A DNA stretch of 37,031 nt, taken from the NCBI RefSeq assembly GCF_937958535.1, contig NZ_CALGNQ010000090.1:1-37031 (forward strand), in the 5' to 3' direction. The notes beneath the pieces were generated by a model. That model saw only the letters and a list, made by a program, of their open reading frames with translations, was not told the DNA's origin and did not search any database. This document shows, piece after piece, positions 23,734 to 33,800 of the stretch (positions within the stretch are counted from its first letter, which is position 1; each line of letters opens with the position of its first letter). A program made the position numbers and the translations under genes. This stretch comes from an uncultured Georgenia sp. (GTDB taxonomy: Bacteria > Actinomycetota > Actinomycetes > Actinomycetales > Actinomycetaceae).

Positions 23734-24861
23734 ATGTCTGTTGCGGGGGTCACGGTCGACCAGAACCAGGGCGCGACGGCGACGCGTCGCTATCGCGCCG
23801 GCATCGTCGGAGCCGGCTTCATGGGCCAGGTGCATGCACGGGCGATCCGCGTCAACGGCGGTGAGGTCGTCGGCGTCGTCGCGAGCACCGAGGAACGCTC
23901 CCGGCAGGCCGCTGCCGAGCTCCTCGCGACCCGCACGATCACCACGGTCGACGAGTTGCTCGAGGCGGAGGACGTCGACGTCGTCCACATCTGCACGCCG
24001 AACTACCTGCACCACCCGGTCGCGATGCGGGCGATCGAGGCCGGCAAGCACGTCGTGTGCGAGAAGCCGCTGGCCACCACCCCGCAGGACGCCCACAGCA
24101 TGTGGGCCGCGATGGAGGCGAGCGGAAGGCTCGGCACCGTCCCCTTCGTCTACCGCTTCCACCCGATGGTCCGCGAGGCGCGCGAGCTCGTGCGCAGCGG
24201 CCGCGTGGGCCGCGTCGTCCTCGCCCACGGCTCCTACCTGCAGGACTGGCTCAGCGCCCCGGAGGACGACAACTGGCGGGTCGACTCCCGCCTGGGCGGT
24301 ACCACCCGCGCCTTCGGTGACATCGGCTCCCACTGGTGCGACCTCATGGAGTTCGTCACCGGTGACCGGATCGCCGCCGTGAGCGCGCGCTCCGCCACCG
24401 TCAACGAGAACCGCGGCGAGGCCGTGGTCGACACCGAGGACGTCGTCGTCCTCCAGTTCGAGACCCGCGCGGGTGTCCTCGGCACGGCGACGATCTCCCA
24501 GGTCTCGCCCGGCCGCAAGAACCGCCTCCTCCTGGAGATCTCCGGCGCGCACGCGACCCTGACCTTCGACCAGGAGGAGCCGGAGAAGCTGTGGCTCGGC
24601 GCACGCGAGCGCTCCCAGCTGCTCGTGCGTGACCCGGAGACCCTCTCACCGGCCGCGGCCCAGTACGTCGGCGTCCCGGCGGGCCACCCGCAGGGCTACC
24701 AGGAGTGCTTCGCCGCCTTCGTCACCGACACCGCCCGCGGCATCGCCGGGGAGGTCCCGGACGGACTGCCCACCTTCGCCGACGGGCTGCGCGCGGCGCG
24801 TATCGCCGACGCCGTGGTCCGGTCCGCTGCCGAGCACACGTGGGTGGAGGTCGAACCGTGA
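23734..24861 (+). CDS. Gfo/Idh/MocA-family NAD(P)-dependent sugar dehydrogenase (375 aa)
   Basis: The ATG at 23734 is chosen from the promoter position and because the Rossmann fold begins 20 residues later; the open frame extends 35 codons further upstream without support. GIVGAGFMG (23-31) is the dinucleotide-binding glycine motif; CEKPLA with Lys111 is the family's catalytic-lysine motif, and GDIGSHWCDL supplies Asp196 and His200, the usual acid/base pair. Length is normal and there is no signal peptide, so it acts in the cytosol. Family members oxidise or reduce a sugar or cyclitol hydroxyl, in ThuB and YcjS at C3 of a glycoside. It is first in the operon and overlaps the ABC ATPase gene by four bases (GTGA). 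The specific substrate is unknown. Confidence 0.88.
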   Translation: MSVAGVTVDQNQGATATRRYRAGIVGAGFMGQVHARAIRVNGGEVVGVVASTEERSRQAAAELLATRTITTVDELLEAEDVDVVHICTPNYLHHPVAMRAIEAGKHVVCEKPLATTPQDAHSMWAAMEASGRLGTVPFVYRFHPMVREARELVRSGRVGRVVLAHGSYLQDWLSAPEDDNWRVDSRLGGTTRAFGDIGSHWCDLMEFVTGDRIAAVSARSATVNENRGEAVVDTEDVVVLQFETRAGVLGTATISQVSPGRKNRLLLEISGAHATLTFDQEEPEKLWLGARERSQLLVRDPETLSPAAAQYVGVPAGHPQGYQECFAAFVTDTARGIAGEVPDGLPTFADGLRAARIADAVVRSAAEHTWVEVEP

Positions 24862-26363
24862 GCACTGCGGCGGCTCCGCTGCTGCGGATGCGGGGGATCA
24901 CCAAGTCGTTCTTCGGCGTGGAGGTCCTCAGCGGCATCGACCTGGACGTCCGCGCCGGTGAGGTCCACGCTCTCGTCGGGGAGAACGGCGCCGGGAAGTC
25001 CACCCTGATGAAGATCCTCGCCGGCGTGCACCCGGCCGACGGCGGCACCATCCACCTCGACGGACAGCCCGTCGCCTTCACCCACCCGCTCGAGGCGCAG
25101 GCCGCCGGGGTGACGACCGTCTTCCAGGAGTTCAACCTGCTCCCCGAACGCACCGTCGCCGAGAACGTCTTCCTCGGGCGCGAGCCGCGCCGCCGCGGCC
25201 TGGTCGACCCGACCCGGATGGCCCGTGACACTGCCCGGCTGCTCGAGGACCTGGGCATCGACACCATCTCCCCCTATGTCAAGGTGCGCAGCCTGTCGGT
25301 CGCCGAGCAGCAGGTCGTCGAGATCGTCAAGGCGATGTCCTTCGACGCGCGGATCATCTCGATGGACGAGCCCACCGCGGCGCTCGCCGACCACGAGGTC
25401 GAGCTGCTCTACGACCTCGTGCACCGGCTGCGCGACCGCGGCGTTGCGGTGCTGTACGTGTCGCACCGGCTCAAGGAGATCTTCGACCTGTGCGACCGGA
25501 TCACCGTCCTGAAGGACGGCGTCCTCGTCGACACGGTCGACACCGGAGACATCACCCGGGACGAGCTCGTCCGCAAGATGGTCGGCCGCCCCATCAGCGC
25601 GCTCTTCCCCGAGCCGCGGCCCGGCACCCGGCCCGGCCAGACTCGCCTCGCGGTGCGCGGCGCCGGGAACTCGATGCTCCGCGACATCAGCTTCGAGGTG
25701 CGCGGCGGCGAGATCGTCGCCCTCGCCGGCCTCCAGGGCAGCGGCCGCACCGAGGTCGCCCACGGCCTCTTCGGAGTCGCCCCCTTCACCCAGGGGCACG
25801 TCGAGGTGGACGGGCGGCGCGTCGACCTACGCTCCCCCCGCCAGGCTGTCCGTGCCGGCATCGCCCTCGTCACCGAGGACCGCAAGACCGAGGGCCTCGC
25901 CCTCAACCAGTCCATCGCCGCCAACGCCCGCCTCGTGCTCGACGCCGTCATGCCCGGCCGTGCCAGGCAAGGCGCCCGCCGCGCCCCGGGCGTGCTCTCC
26001 TCGCTGGAGCTCACCGCCCGCAGCGGCGCCCACGAGGTGCGCTTCCTCTCGGGCGGCAACCAGCAGAAGGTCGTGCTGGCGAAGTGGCTGCTCACCGAGC
26101 CGCGGGTCATCGTCATGGACGAGCCCACCCGCGGCATCGACGTCGGTGCCAAGCGCGCCGTCTACGAGCTCATGCGCGACCTCGCCGCCGAGGGCGTGGC
26201 GATCGTCCTCATCTCTTCCGAGCTGCCCGAGGTCATCGGGATGGCCGACCGGATCATCGTCCTCAACGACGGCGAGATCAGCGGCGAGCTGCCCGGCGGC
26301 AGCGACGAGGAGGCCGTGATGGCGCTCGCCACGCGCCACGACGTGCTGGAGGAGAGCGCGTGA
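24858..26363 (+). CDS. Sugar ABC transporter ATPase, ribose/xylose type with two NBDs (501 aa)
   Basis: The GTG start overlaps the preceding stop (GTGA). The first nucleotide-binding domain has Walker A GENGAGKST (41-49) and Walker B IISMDEPTAAL (Asp170). The second has a degenerate P-loop, GLQGSGRTE (291-299), lacking the lysine, but a full signature LSGGNQQ (397-403) and VIVMDEPTRGIDVG. This asymmetry is normal for RbsA, XylG and MglA proteins. It should energise import by the two following permeases and the lipoprotein binding protein, a CUT2-class pentose/hexose importer. Confidence 0.93.
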   Translation: MSTAAAPLLRMRGITKSFFGVEVLSGIDLDVRAGEVHALVGENGAGKSTLMKILAGVHPADGGTIHLDGQPVAFTHPLEAQAAGVTTVFQEFNLLPERTVAENVFLGREPRRRGLVDPTRMARDTARLLEDLGIDTISPYVKVRSLSVAEQQVVEIVKAMSFDARIISMDEPTAALADHEVELLYDLVHRLRDRGVAVLYVSHRLKEIFDLCDRITVLKDGVLVDTVDTGDITRDELVRKMVGRPISALFPEPRPGTRPGQTRLAVRGAGNSMLRDISFEVRGGEIVALAGLQGSGRTEVAHGLFGVAPFTQGHVEVDGRRVDLRSPRQAVRAGIALVTEDRKTEGLALNQSIAANARLVLDAVMPGRARQGARRAPGVLSSLELTARSGAHEVRFLSGGNQQKVVLAKWLLTEPRVIVMDEPTRGIDVGAKRAVYELMRDLAAEGVAIVLISSELPEVIGMADRIIVLNDGEISGELPGGSDEEAVMALATRHDVLEESA

Positions 26364-27433
26364 CCACCACGACCACCGCCGCACCGCGACCCACCTCGCG
26401 CCCGCTGCACCGGCGGAGCGTGGTGCGGTCCATCCCCCTCATCTACGTCGCCCTGCTCGTCATCCTCGCCGTCGGCACGGTCATCCTCGCCACCAACGGG
26501 GAGAACCTCTTCAGCGCCGGCTCCGTCGTCGACATCCTCACCCGCTCCAGCCTGCTCGGCTTCATCGCCATCGGGCAGACGCTGGTCATCCTGTGCCGTT
26601 CCCTCGACCTCTCGGTGGGCTACGTAGCGGCCCTGGCCAGCCTGGTCGCCGCGGTCGTCATGGACGGGCAGGAGTCGCGTATCGCCCTCGGGGTGGTCGC
26701 CGCGCTCGGCGTCTCCGCCGCCGTCGGCCTCTTCAACGGGCTGGTGACGACGAAGCTCGGCGTCCACGCCTTCATCACCACCCTCGGCGCCGGGCTCATC
26801 ATCAAGGGGTTCCTCGACACCCGGTTCCCCGGCCCCTCCGGGTCGGTCCCCGCCGCTTTCCAGGGCTTCGGCTACACCCGGATCTCGGTGCTGCCGCTCT
26901 CCGCCCTCATCATGCTGCTCCTCGCGGCCGCCGCCGTGGTCATGCTCCACCGCACCCGGCTCGGGCACAGCATGTTCGCCGTCGGTGGCAACATCGACGT
27001 CGCGCGCCTCTCCGGCATCCGCACCGACCGGACGCTGGTCACCGCCCACGTCCTGTGCTCCACCATGGCCGGTGTCGCCGGGCTGCTCCTCGCCGCCCGC
27101 TTCAGCACCGGTGTCGGTGCCCAGATCTACAGCGCCGGCTACGACCTGGACTCCATCGCCGCCGTCGTGCTGGGCGGCACCCTCCTGCTCGGTGGCCGCG
27201 GCGGCGTGGGCGGCACCATCGCCGCCGTCCTCATCCTCGGGGTCCTCGACAGCCTCTTCAACGAGCTGCAGATCGACCCCTTCTTCCGCGACGTCCTGCG
27301 CGGTGTCATCATCATCGCCGCCGTCGCCATGTACGCCCGCCGCCAGATCGACCCGACCAAGGCGCGGGCCCGGTTCCGAGACTCGAGCCCCGGCCGGCGC
27401 CTGCTCCGGCTGGGCAGGGGAGGACAGCGATGA
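26360..27433 (+). CDS. Sugar ABC transporter permease, RbsC type, first of two (357 aa)
   Basis: The GTG start overlaps the ATPase stop (GTGA). After a Thr/Ala/Pro-rich, basic cytoplasmic tail come eight to ten hydrophobic helices. Family signatures include GQTLVILCRSLDLSVGYVAA, TTKLGVHAFITTLG, AVGGNIDVARLSGI (the coupling-helix region that contacts the ATPase) and AAVVLGGTLLLGGRGGVGGT. The C-terminus is a 40-residue basic tail. The presence of two different permeases rather than a homodimer suggests a heterodimeric channel with the next gene product. Confidence 0.9.
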   Translation: MTTTTTAAPRPTSRPLHRRSVVRSIPLIYVALLVILAVGTVILATNGENLFSAGSVVDILTRSSLLGFIAIGQTLVILCRSLDLSVGYVAALASLVAAVVMDGQESRIALGVVAALGVSAAVGLFNGLVTTKLGVHAFITTLGAGLIIKGFLDTRFPGPSGSVPAAFQGFGYTRISVLPLSALIMLLLAAAAVVMLHRTRLGHSMFAVGGNIDVARLSGIRTDRTLVTAHVLCSTMAGVAGLLLAARFSTGVGAQIYSAGYDLDSIAAVVLGGTLLLGGRGGVGGTIAAVLILGVLDSLFNELQIDPFFRDVLRGVIIIAAVAMYARRQIDPTKARARFRDSSPGRRLLRLGRGGQR

Positions 27434-28473
27434 GCGCCCGCACCGACGCCGCCGCGCTCCCGCGGCCCACTCTCCTCGAGCGGCTGCGGAGCAACGGCAG
27501 CGCCCCCGTCCTCGTCGTCCTGGCCGTGCTCGTGGCCGTCATGCTCGGCCTCAACCCGGGCTTCTTCGAGCCGCCGTCGCTCATGGCGTTCCTCCGCAAC
27601 GCCGCACCACTCGTCGTGCTCGCCATCGGCCAGTACTTCGTCATCGTCTCCGGCGAGTTCGACCTGTCCGTCGGCAGCCTGGTCGGGGCGCAGGTCGTCA
27701 TCGCCGCCGCCCTCATCAACGGCGAGGAGAGCCGCACCTGGCCGGTCATCGGGCTGATGATCCTCGTGGGGCTGCTCGTCGGCCTGGTCAACGGCCTGGT
27801 GACCACCGTGCTGCGGGTGCCCTCGTTCATCACGACGCTCGGCACGATGCTCGTGCTCTACGGCGCCATCCGGCTGTGGACGGGCGGGGCGCCCATCGGC
27901 GCCCTGTCGGAGAGCTTCCGCAAGTGGGGCCGGCTGGGTATCGACATGCCCGTCGTGCGCCAGCTGCCTTACGCGCTCATCATCATGGTGGTCCTCGCCG
28001 TCGTGGCCGTGCTCGTCATGAGCTCCTCGTTCGGGCGGGTGCTCGTCGCCACCGGGGACAACGACGTCGCCGCTACCTTTGCCGGTGCGCGCGTCTGGTA
28101 CGTGCGCACCGCCGCCTTCGTCCTGTCCGGGCTCTTCGCCACCATTGCCGGCATCCTCGTCGGCGGCTTCGCCGGGGTGACCGCCCAGGTGGGGCAGGGC
28201 ATGGAGTTCACCGCCATCACCGCGGTCGTCCTCGGCGGGGTGCTCCTCGGGGGCGGGCGCGGCTGGGTCGTGGGGGCGATGGCCGGTGCGCTGACCTACC
28301 AGCTGCTGTCGCGGCTGCTCGTCCAGCTCGACGCACCCTCCACCCTCAACCCGACCATCCAGGGCGTCATCATCATCGCCGCGGTGGCCTACGCCGCGCG
28401 GGGCCGGAGCACACGGCGCCGCCGCACCGCGCCGCAGACACCGGCCCCGCCCCAGCCCGTGGGAGCCGCATGA
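27430..28473 (+). CDS. Sugar ABC transporter permease, RbsC type, second of two (347 aa)
   Basis: The ATG overlaps the previous stop (ATGA). It has the same topology and signatures as its neighbour: GQYFVIVSGEFDLSVGSLVG, TTVLRVPSFITTLGT, ATGDNDVAATFAGARV as coupling region and VVLGGVLLGGGRGWVVGA, with a basic Pro-rich cytoplasmic tail. It is a diverged paralogue of the first permease and its likely heterodimer partner. A 75-base gap without a clear hairpin separates it from the binding-protein gene, which has its own good ribosome site. Confidence 0.9.
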   Translation: MSARTDAAALPRPTLLERLRSNGSAPVLVVLAVLVAVMLGLNPGFFEPPSLMAFLRNAAPLVVLAIGQYFVIVSGEFDLSVGSLVGAQVVIAAALINGEESRTWPVIGLMILVGLLVGLVNGLVTTVLRVPSFITTLGTMLVLYGAIRLWTGGAPIGALSESFRKWGRLGIDMPVVRQLPYALIIMVVLAVVAVLVMSSSFGRVLVATGDNDVAATFAGARVWYVRTAAFVLSGLFATIAGILVGGFAGVTAQVGQGMEFTAITAVVLGGVLLGGGRGWVVGAMAGALTYQLLSRLLVQLDAPSTLNPTIQGVIIIAAVAYAARGRSTRRRRTAPQTPAPPQPVGAA

Positions 28474-28548
28474 CCTGACCGCCCGCGCCCACGGCGCTCC
28501 CCGCCCACCCCGTCCCCACCGACTTCTTTCACGACCAAGGAGGGTTTG

Positions 28549-29799
28549 ATGAAGCGCACGCTTCGCGTCACCGCCGGCCTGCTGGGCCTCGGCCTCGCCC
28601 TGGCGGCGTGCACCACCGACACGCCCAGCGACGCCGAGACCACCGACTCGCCGACCACCCAGGAGACCGACGCCGCACCGGACACCGTCACCGACGACGG
28701 CGCCGGCGGGGGCACCCCGGAGGGTGAGTTCTTCGTCCGCGCCGACTACGAGCGCCAGCTCGCCCAGCGCGACGTCACCCCCGAGGGGGACCCGGCCACC
28801 CCGTGGCTCCAGATGATCGAGCCCGGTGAGATGGTCGACACCGCGGAGTTCACCTCCGAGGGCCCCCACACCCTGTGCTTCTCCAACGCCTCGGTCTCCA
28901 ACCCGTGGCGCGTGACCGGCTGGACCACCATGCAGCAGCAGGTGCAGGTGCTGCAGGACGCCGGTGTCATCGGAGAGTTCCGCTTCGCGGACGCCGGCGA
29001 CGACGACAACAAGCAGATCTCCGACATCGAGTCCTTCATCGCCGACGGCGACTGCGACGCGATCATCATCTCCCCCTCCACCACGGCCACCCTGACCCCC
29101 GCCGTCGAGGCGGCCTGCGAGAGCGGTGCCCCGGTCATCGTCTTCGACCGCGGCGTCAACACCGACTGCGCCGTGACCTTCATCCACCCGATCGGCGGCT
29201 ACGCCTACGGCGCCAGCGGCGCGGAGTTCCTCGTCGACAACCTCGAGCCCGGCTCGCGGGTGCTCGCGCTGCGGATCTTGCCGGGCGTGGACGTCCTGGA
29301 GCACCGCTGGGGCGCGGCCAACGACATCTTCTCCCAGAGCGACCTCGAGGTCGTCGGGGTGGAGTTCACCGAGGGCGACGCCGCGAAGATCAAGGATATC
29401 GTCACCCAGTACCTCCAGCGCGGTGACGTCGACGGCATCTGGATGGACGCCGGTGACGGCGCCGTGGCCGCCATCGAGGCCTTCGAGGACATGGGCGCGG
29501 ACTACCCCGTCTTCGTCGGCGAGGACGAGCTGAGCTTCATGCGCAAGTGGGAGGAGACCGGCATGACGGCGATCGCCCTGGTCTACTCCAACTTCCAGTG
29601 GCGCACCCCGGTGCTGGCCGCCGAGATGATCTGGAACGGCGAGCCGGTGCCGGCCGAGTGGGTGCTGCCGCAGGAGCCGATCACCGAGGCCGAGCGCGCC
29701 GACTTCCTCGAGCGCAACGCCGACATGCCCTCACTCCACTACGCCAAGTTCGGCGGCGAGGACCTGCCCGGTTACCCCGAGGCGTGGCAGAACCGCTGA
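28549..29799 (+). CDS. Lipoprotein sugar-binding protein of the ABC transporter (416 aa)
   Basis: AAGGAGGG lies four bases before the ATG at 28549; an in-frame TTG codon directly before it is not needed. The signal ends at lipobox LAAC with Cys21, followed by a Thr/Asp/Glu-rich linker to about residue 65. The remainder is a periplasmic-binding-protein type I fold (Peripla_BP_4 group): LCFSNASVSNPWRVTGWTTM opening, DAIIISPSTTATLTPAVEAA, PVIVFDRGVNTDCAV in the cleft, and GIWMDAGDGAVAAIEAF. It captures the substrate outside the membrane and delivers it to the two permeases. The stretch with the extra Cys residues and the long N-terminal linker are somewhat unusual. Ligand not determinable. Confidence 0.9.
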   Translation: MKRTLRVTAGLLGLGLALAACTTDTPSDAETTDSPTTQETDAAPDTVTDDGAGGGTPEGEFFVRADYERQLAQRDVTPEGDPATPWLQMIEPGEMVDTAEFTSEGPHTLCFSNASVSNPWRVTGWTTMQQQVQVLQDAGVIGEFRFADAGDDDNKQISDIESFIADGDCDAIIISPSTTATLTPAVEAACESGAPVIVFDRGVNTDCAVTFIHPIGGYAYGASGAEFLVDNLEPGSRVLALRILPGVDVLEHRWGAANDIFSQSDLEVVGVEFTEGDAAKIKDIVTQYLQRGDVDGIWMDAGDGAVAAIEAFEDMGADYPVFVGEDELSFMRKWEETGMTAIALVYSNFQWRTPVLAAEMIWNGEPVPAEWVLPQEPITEAERADFLERNADMPSLHYAKFGGEDLPGYPEAWQNR

Positions 29800-29810
29800 C
29801 CCATCCGTGA

Positions 29811-29849
29811 GCTGCGGGGGCGGGGCACCACCCGCCGCGCCCCCGCAGC
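29811..29849 (+). terminator. Hairpin between the binding protein and epimerase genes
   Basis: GCTGCGGGGGCG (29811-29822) pairs perfectly with CGCCCCCGCAGC (29838-29849). It follows the binding-protein stop by 11 bases. In transporter operons such a structure often ends part of the transcripts or protects the 3' end, raising binding-protein levels over the downstream enzymes. Confidence 0.55.
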
Positions 29850-29897
29850 ACACCGCCGTCCCCACCCCACCCGACTGCTGGGAGAGACGAACAGACA

Positions 29898-30761
29898 ATG
29901 ACGTCCCTGCGGCGCCGCATCGGCGTCAACACCTGGGTCTGGACCTCACCGCTCACCGACGACGCGCTGCGCACCCTGGCCCCGAAGGTCAAGGACTGGG
30001 GCTTCGACACCATCGAGCTGCCGGTGGAGAACCTCGGCGACTGGGACCCGCCGTCCGCGGCGACGCTGCTCGCGGACCTGGGCCTGGACGCCACCGTCAC
30101 CCTCGTCATGGGCGAGGGCCGCGAGCTCGTCGCTGCCGACGCGGCCACGGTGCGCGCCACGCAGGACTACCTGCGGGGCGTCGTCGACGCCGCCCACACG
30201 GTCGGCTCCCCGGTCATCGCCGGGCCCGCGTACACCTCCGTGGGCCGCACGTGGCGGATGAGCGAGGCCGAGCGGCGCGCCTGCTACGCCGAGCTGGTGG
30301 AGCACCTCGAGCCCGTCGTCGCCCACGGCCGCGACGCCGGGGTCCGCCTCGCCGTCGAGCCGCTCAACCGCTACGAGACATCGCTCATCAACACCGTCGA
30401 CCAGGCGCTGGAGGCGTTGACCCCACTGCCCGACGCCGGGATCCTGCTCGACGTCTACCACCTGAATATCGAGGAGACCGACGTGCCGGCGGCCATCCGC
30501 CGGGCCGGCAGCCGCATCGTCCACGTCCAGGTCTGCGCCAACGACCGCGGCGCCCCCGGTGCGGACCACCTGCCGTGGCGGGAGATCCTCACCGCGCTCG
30601 ACGACGCCGGGTACCGGGGCCCGCTGTGTATCGAGTCCTTCACCGCCGAGAACGCCACGATCGCGACGGCGGCATCGATCTGGCGGCCGCTGGCCGCCAC
30701 CCAGGACGCGATCGCCGTCGACGGCCTGGCCCACCTGAGGGAGCTGATGCCGAGGAGCTGA
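29898..30761 (+). CDS. Sugar 3-epimerase-like TIM-barrel enzyme (287 aa)
   Basis: The protein matches the D-tagatose/D-allulose 3-epimerase branch of the sugar-phosphate isomerase/epimerase-like barrels. The four metal ligands are visible: Glu154 (VEPLNRYETSLINT), Asp185 (LLDVYHLNIEE), His209 (HVQVCANDRGAPG) and Glu246 (CIESF), at nearly the positions known in allulose epimerases. Those enzymes use Mn or Co to move a proton at C3 of keto sugars; the related YcjR acts on 3-keto-glycosides. Either would fit a cluster with a Gfo/Idh/MocA dehydrogenase. It is cytosolic, with no signal peptide. The start ATG at 29898 has GGGAGAG about 12 bases upstream. It lies 98 bp behind the binding-protein gene, across a hairpin. 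Confidence 0.87.
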   Translation: MTSLRRRIGVNTWVWTSPLTDDALRTLAPKVKDWGFDTIELPVENLGDWDPPSAATLLADLGLDATVTLVMGEGRELVAADAATVRATQDYLRGVVDAAHTVGSPVIAGPAYTSVGRTWRMSEAERRACYAELVEHLEPVVAHGRDAGVRLAVEPLNRYETSLINTVDQALEALTPLPDAGILLDVYHLNIEETDVPAAIRRAGSRIVHVQVCANDRGAPGADHLPWREILTALDDAGYRGPLCIESFTAENATIATAASIWRPLAATQDAIAVDGLAHLRELMPRS

Positions 30762-30810
30762 CCGGGGGACCGCACCCGCGCCGCACCGGCGTCGGGGCAG
30801 TAGAAGCAGC

Positions 30811-30834
30811 TGTTCGACCACGTGTTGTTCGACC
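30811..30834 (+). repeat. Short direct repeat in the leader of the giant ThuA protein gene
   Basis: TGTTCGACC occurs at 30811-30819 and again at 30826-30834, 15 bases apart, just before the ribosome site GGAGGGG (30839-30845). It may be a regulator site; no clear -10 or -35 box is visible, so the gene may also be read through from upstream. Confidence 0.3.
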
Positions 30835-30852
30835 CAATGGAGGGGAACTTCG

Positions 30853-33800
30853 ATGAGCACCGCACGTCCCGGCTGGGGACGGATGGTGGCCTCGCTGGCA
30901 ACGGGTGCGCTGGGCCTGTCCCTGCTCACCGCCCTGCCGGCCGCCGCCGAGACCGATCCACCGCTCGACATCGTGGACACGAGGGACGGGGACCGGGCCA
31001 CCGTCCTCGTCTTCACCGCCACCGCCGCCTGGCGCCACGGCGACACGATCGAGCAGGGCACCCCGCTGCTCATGGACGCCTTTGCCGAGGAGGGCATCGG
31101 CTCGGTCTGGACCGAGGACTCGCGCATCTTCAACGACGAGGACCTCGCGCAGTTCGACGCGCTGGTGATGTTCCAGACCTCCGGTGACCCGTGGACAGCG
31201 GAGCAGAAGGAGGCGCTGGAGTCCTACCAGCAGGCCGGCAACGGCATCGTCGCCATCCACAACGCCACCGACATGCGCGGCGACTACGAGTGGTGGGACA
31301 ATCTAGTCGGCTCGCTCATGCCCGGCCACGCCGCCACCGGCACCGACCCGGGCCTGCCCGGCGTCGTCCGGGTGGAGGACCGCTCCCACCCCTCGACGGC
31401 GCACCTGCCCCAGCGCTGGGAGCGCGCGGACGAGTGGTACAACTTCTCCCACAACGTGCGCGGTGAGGCGCACGTGCTGGCCACCATGGACGAGTCCACC
31501 TACAACCCCGGTGGTAACGCCATGGGGTACGACCACCCCATCTCCTGGTGCAAGCACTACGACGGCGGCCGCGCCTGGGCCACCGGCATGGGCCACTTCC
31601 CCTCGCACTTCGAGGAGCCGGCACTGCTCCAGCACATCATCGGCGGTGTGGAGTGGGCAGCCGGCCTCGCCGAGGGCGACTGCGGCGGCACGAGCTGGGA
31701 CATGTACGAGCGGGTGGCGCTCGACCAGAACACCTCCGCCCCGTTCGGCATGGACATCGCCGAGGACGGCCGGGTCTTCTTCACCGAGCTGGTCCGCGGC
31801 CAGATCCGCGTCTACGACCCGGTGACCCAGAACACGACGACCGCGCTCGAGCTCGACGTCTACTCCGGCGGCGAGGACGGGATGCTCGGCATCGCGCTGC
31901 ACCCCGACTTCCTCGAGAACGGGTACATCTACCAGTACTACTCGCCGGCCAGCGACGACGACACCGACCCGGCGAACTTCTTCAACCGGCTCTCCCGGTT
32001 CACCATGGACCACGAGACCGGCCTGATCGACCCCGACAGCGAGCGCGTCATCCTCGAGGTGCCCGCCCGCCGGCTCCCCGACGAGCCCGGGCACACCGGC
32101 GGTGTCGTCGAGGTCGACTCCGAGGGAGTGCTCTACCTCGGTGTCGGTGACGACGTGAACCCGCACTCCGAGCCCTCCGGCGGCTACGCCCCCCTCTCCG
32201 AGCGGGAGGGCACCTTCCACGACGCCCGGGAGACCTCCGCCAACACCAACGACCTGCGCGGCAAGCTGCTGCGGATCATCCCGCTCGACGACATCCCGGA
32301 GGGCGCCGAGCCCGGTATCGGGAGCACCTACGAGATCCCCGAGGGCAACCTCTTCCCGGTGGGCACCGAGAAGACCCGCCCGGAGATCTACGCGATGGGC
32401 TTCCGCAACCCCTTCCAGTTCGCCATCGACGAGGAGACCGGCCACATCAGCATGGCCGACTACTCCCCGGACAACAGCAACGACAACCCGAGCAGCCGCG
32501 GACCCGCCGGCATCGCGGAGTGGATGCTCATCACCGAGCCCGGCTTCTACGGCTGGCCGCTGTGCATGGGCGACAACGAGCCCTTCCGCGACGTCGACTA
32601 CACCACCAGCCCGCCCACGGTCGGTGACTTCTTCGACTGCGACAACCCGGTCAACGACTCGGTCCGCAACACCGGCCTGCGCGAGCTGCCGCCTGCCAAG
32701 CCCGCGGACATGTGGTACGGCTACCAGCGCAGCTCCCACCCGGAGGTCATCCCCCAGGGCAGCGGCCTGGCCCCGATGGGCGGCCCCTTCTACCACTACG
32801 ACCCGGACCTGGAGTCCGACACCAAGTTCCCGCCGGCCTTCGACGGCCAGCCCTTCTTCTTCGAGTGGGCGCGGAACAAGATGTACTCCCTCATCCTGAG
32901 CGAGGACGGCACCGGCCTGGAGAAGGTCAACCCCTTCCTGCCCTCGGAGCCCTTCCTCGCGCCCATCGAGGCGAAGTTCGGGCCCGACGGGTCGATGTAC
33001 GTGCTCGACTGGGGCGGCGGTTTCGGCCGGCATAACCCCAACTCCGGGCTGTACCGCATCGACTACGTCTCCGGCTCCCGCTCGCCGTCGGCGGTCGGCA
33101 CGGCCACGCCGGACAGCGGCCAGGCGCCGCTCGAGGTGGCCTTCGACGCCACCGCGAGCCGGGACCCGGAGAACGAGCAGCTCACCTACGCGTGGGACTT
33201 CGACGGTGACGGCGAGGTCGACTCCACCGAACCGGTCGCGACGACGACCTACACCGAGAACGGGGTCTACAACGCCCGCCTCACGGTGACCGACCCGCAC
33301 GGGAAGACCGGCACCACCGTCGTCCCGGTCACGGTCGGCAACACGCGTCCGGAGATCCGCTTCAACCTCCCGCCCACCGGCGCCTTCTTCGACTTCGGTG
33401 ACGAGATCAGCTGGCAGATCGAGGCCCACGACGCCGAGGAGGAGATCGCCGACGAGGACATCATCGTCCAGCCCGCCCTCGGGCACGACGAGCACGCCCA
33501 CCCGGCGGAGCCGCTCAGCGGCCGCACCGGGAGCGTCACCACGAGCCTGGGCGGCGGGCACAGCGCGGACATGAACGTGTTCTACGTGCTCGACGCCCGC
33601 TACCAGGACTCCGGCGGCGCGGACGGTGTCCCGAGCCTCATCGGCGAGGACACCACCCTGCTCTTCGCCAAGATCCGCCAGGCGGAGTTCTACGCGGACT
33701 CCGAGGGCATCACGACGAGCCCGTCACGTGACGTCGAGGGCCACGGCGCCGCCATCAGCGGCGAGGACGGGGCGTGGGCGTCCTACGACCCGGTCAACCT

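Noticed and set aside
31303..33561. Long minus-strand open frame opposite the ThuA protein, and similar ones at 33724-36744 and 11823-15626
   Set aside because: Composition is that of antisense shadow frames; the plus-strand frames carry signal peptides, ribosome sites and recognisable domains.
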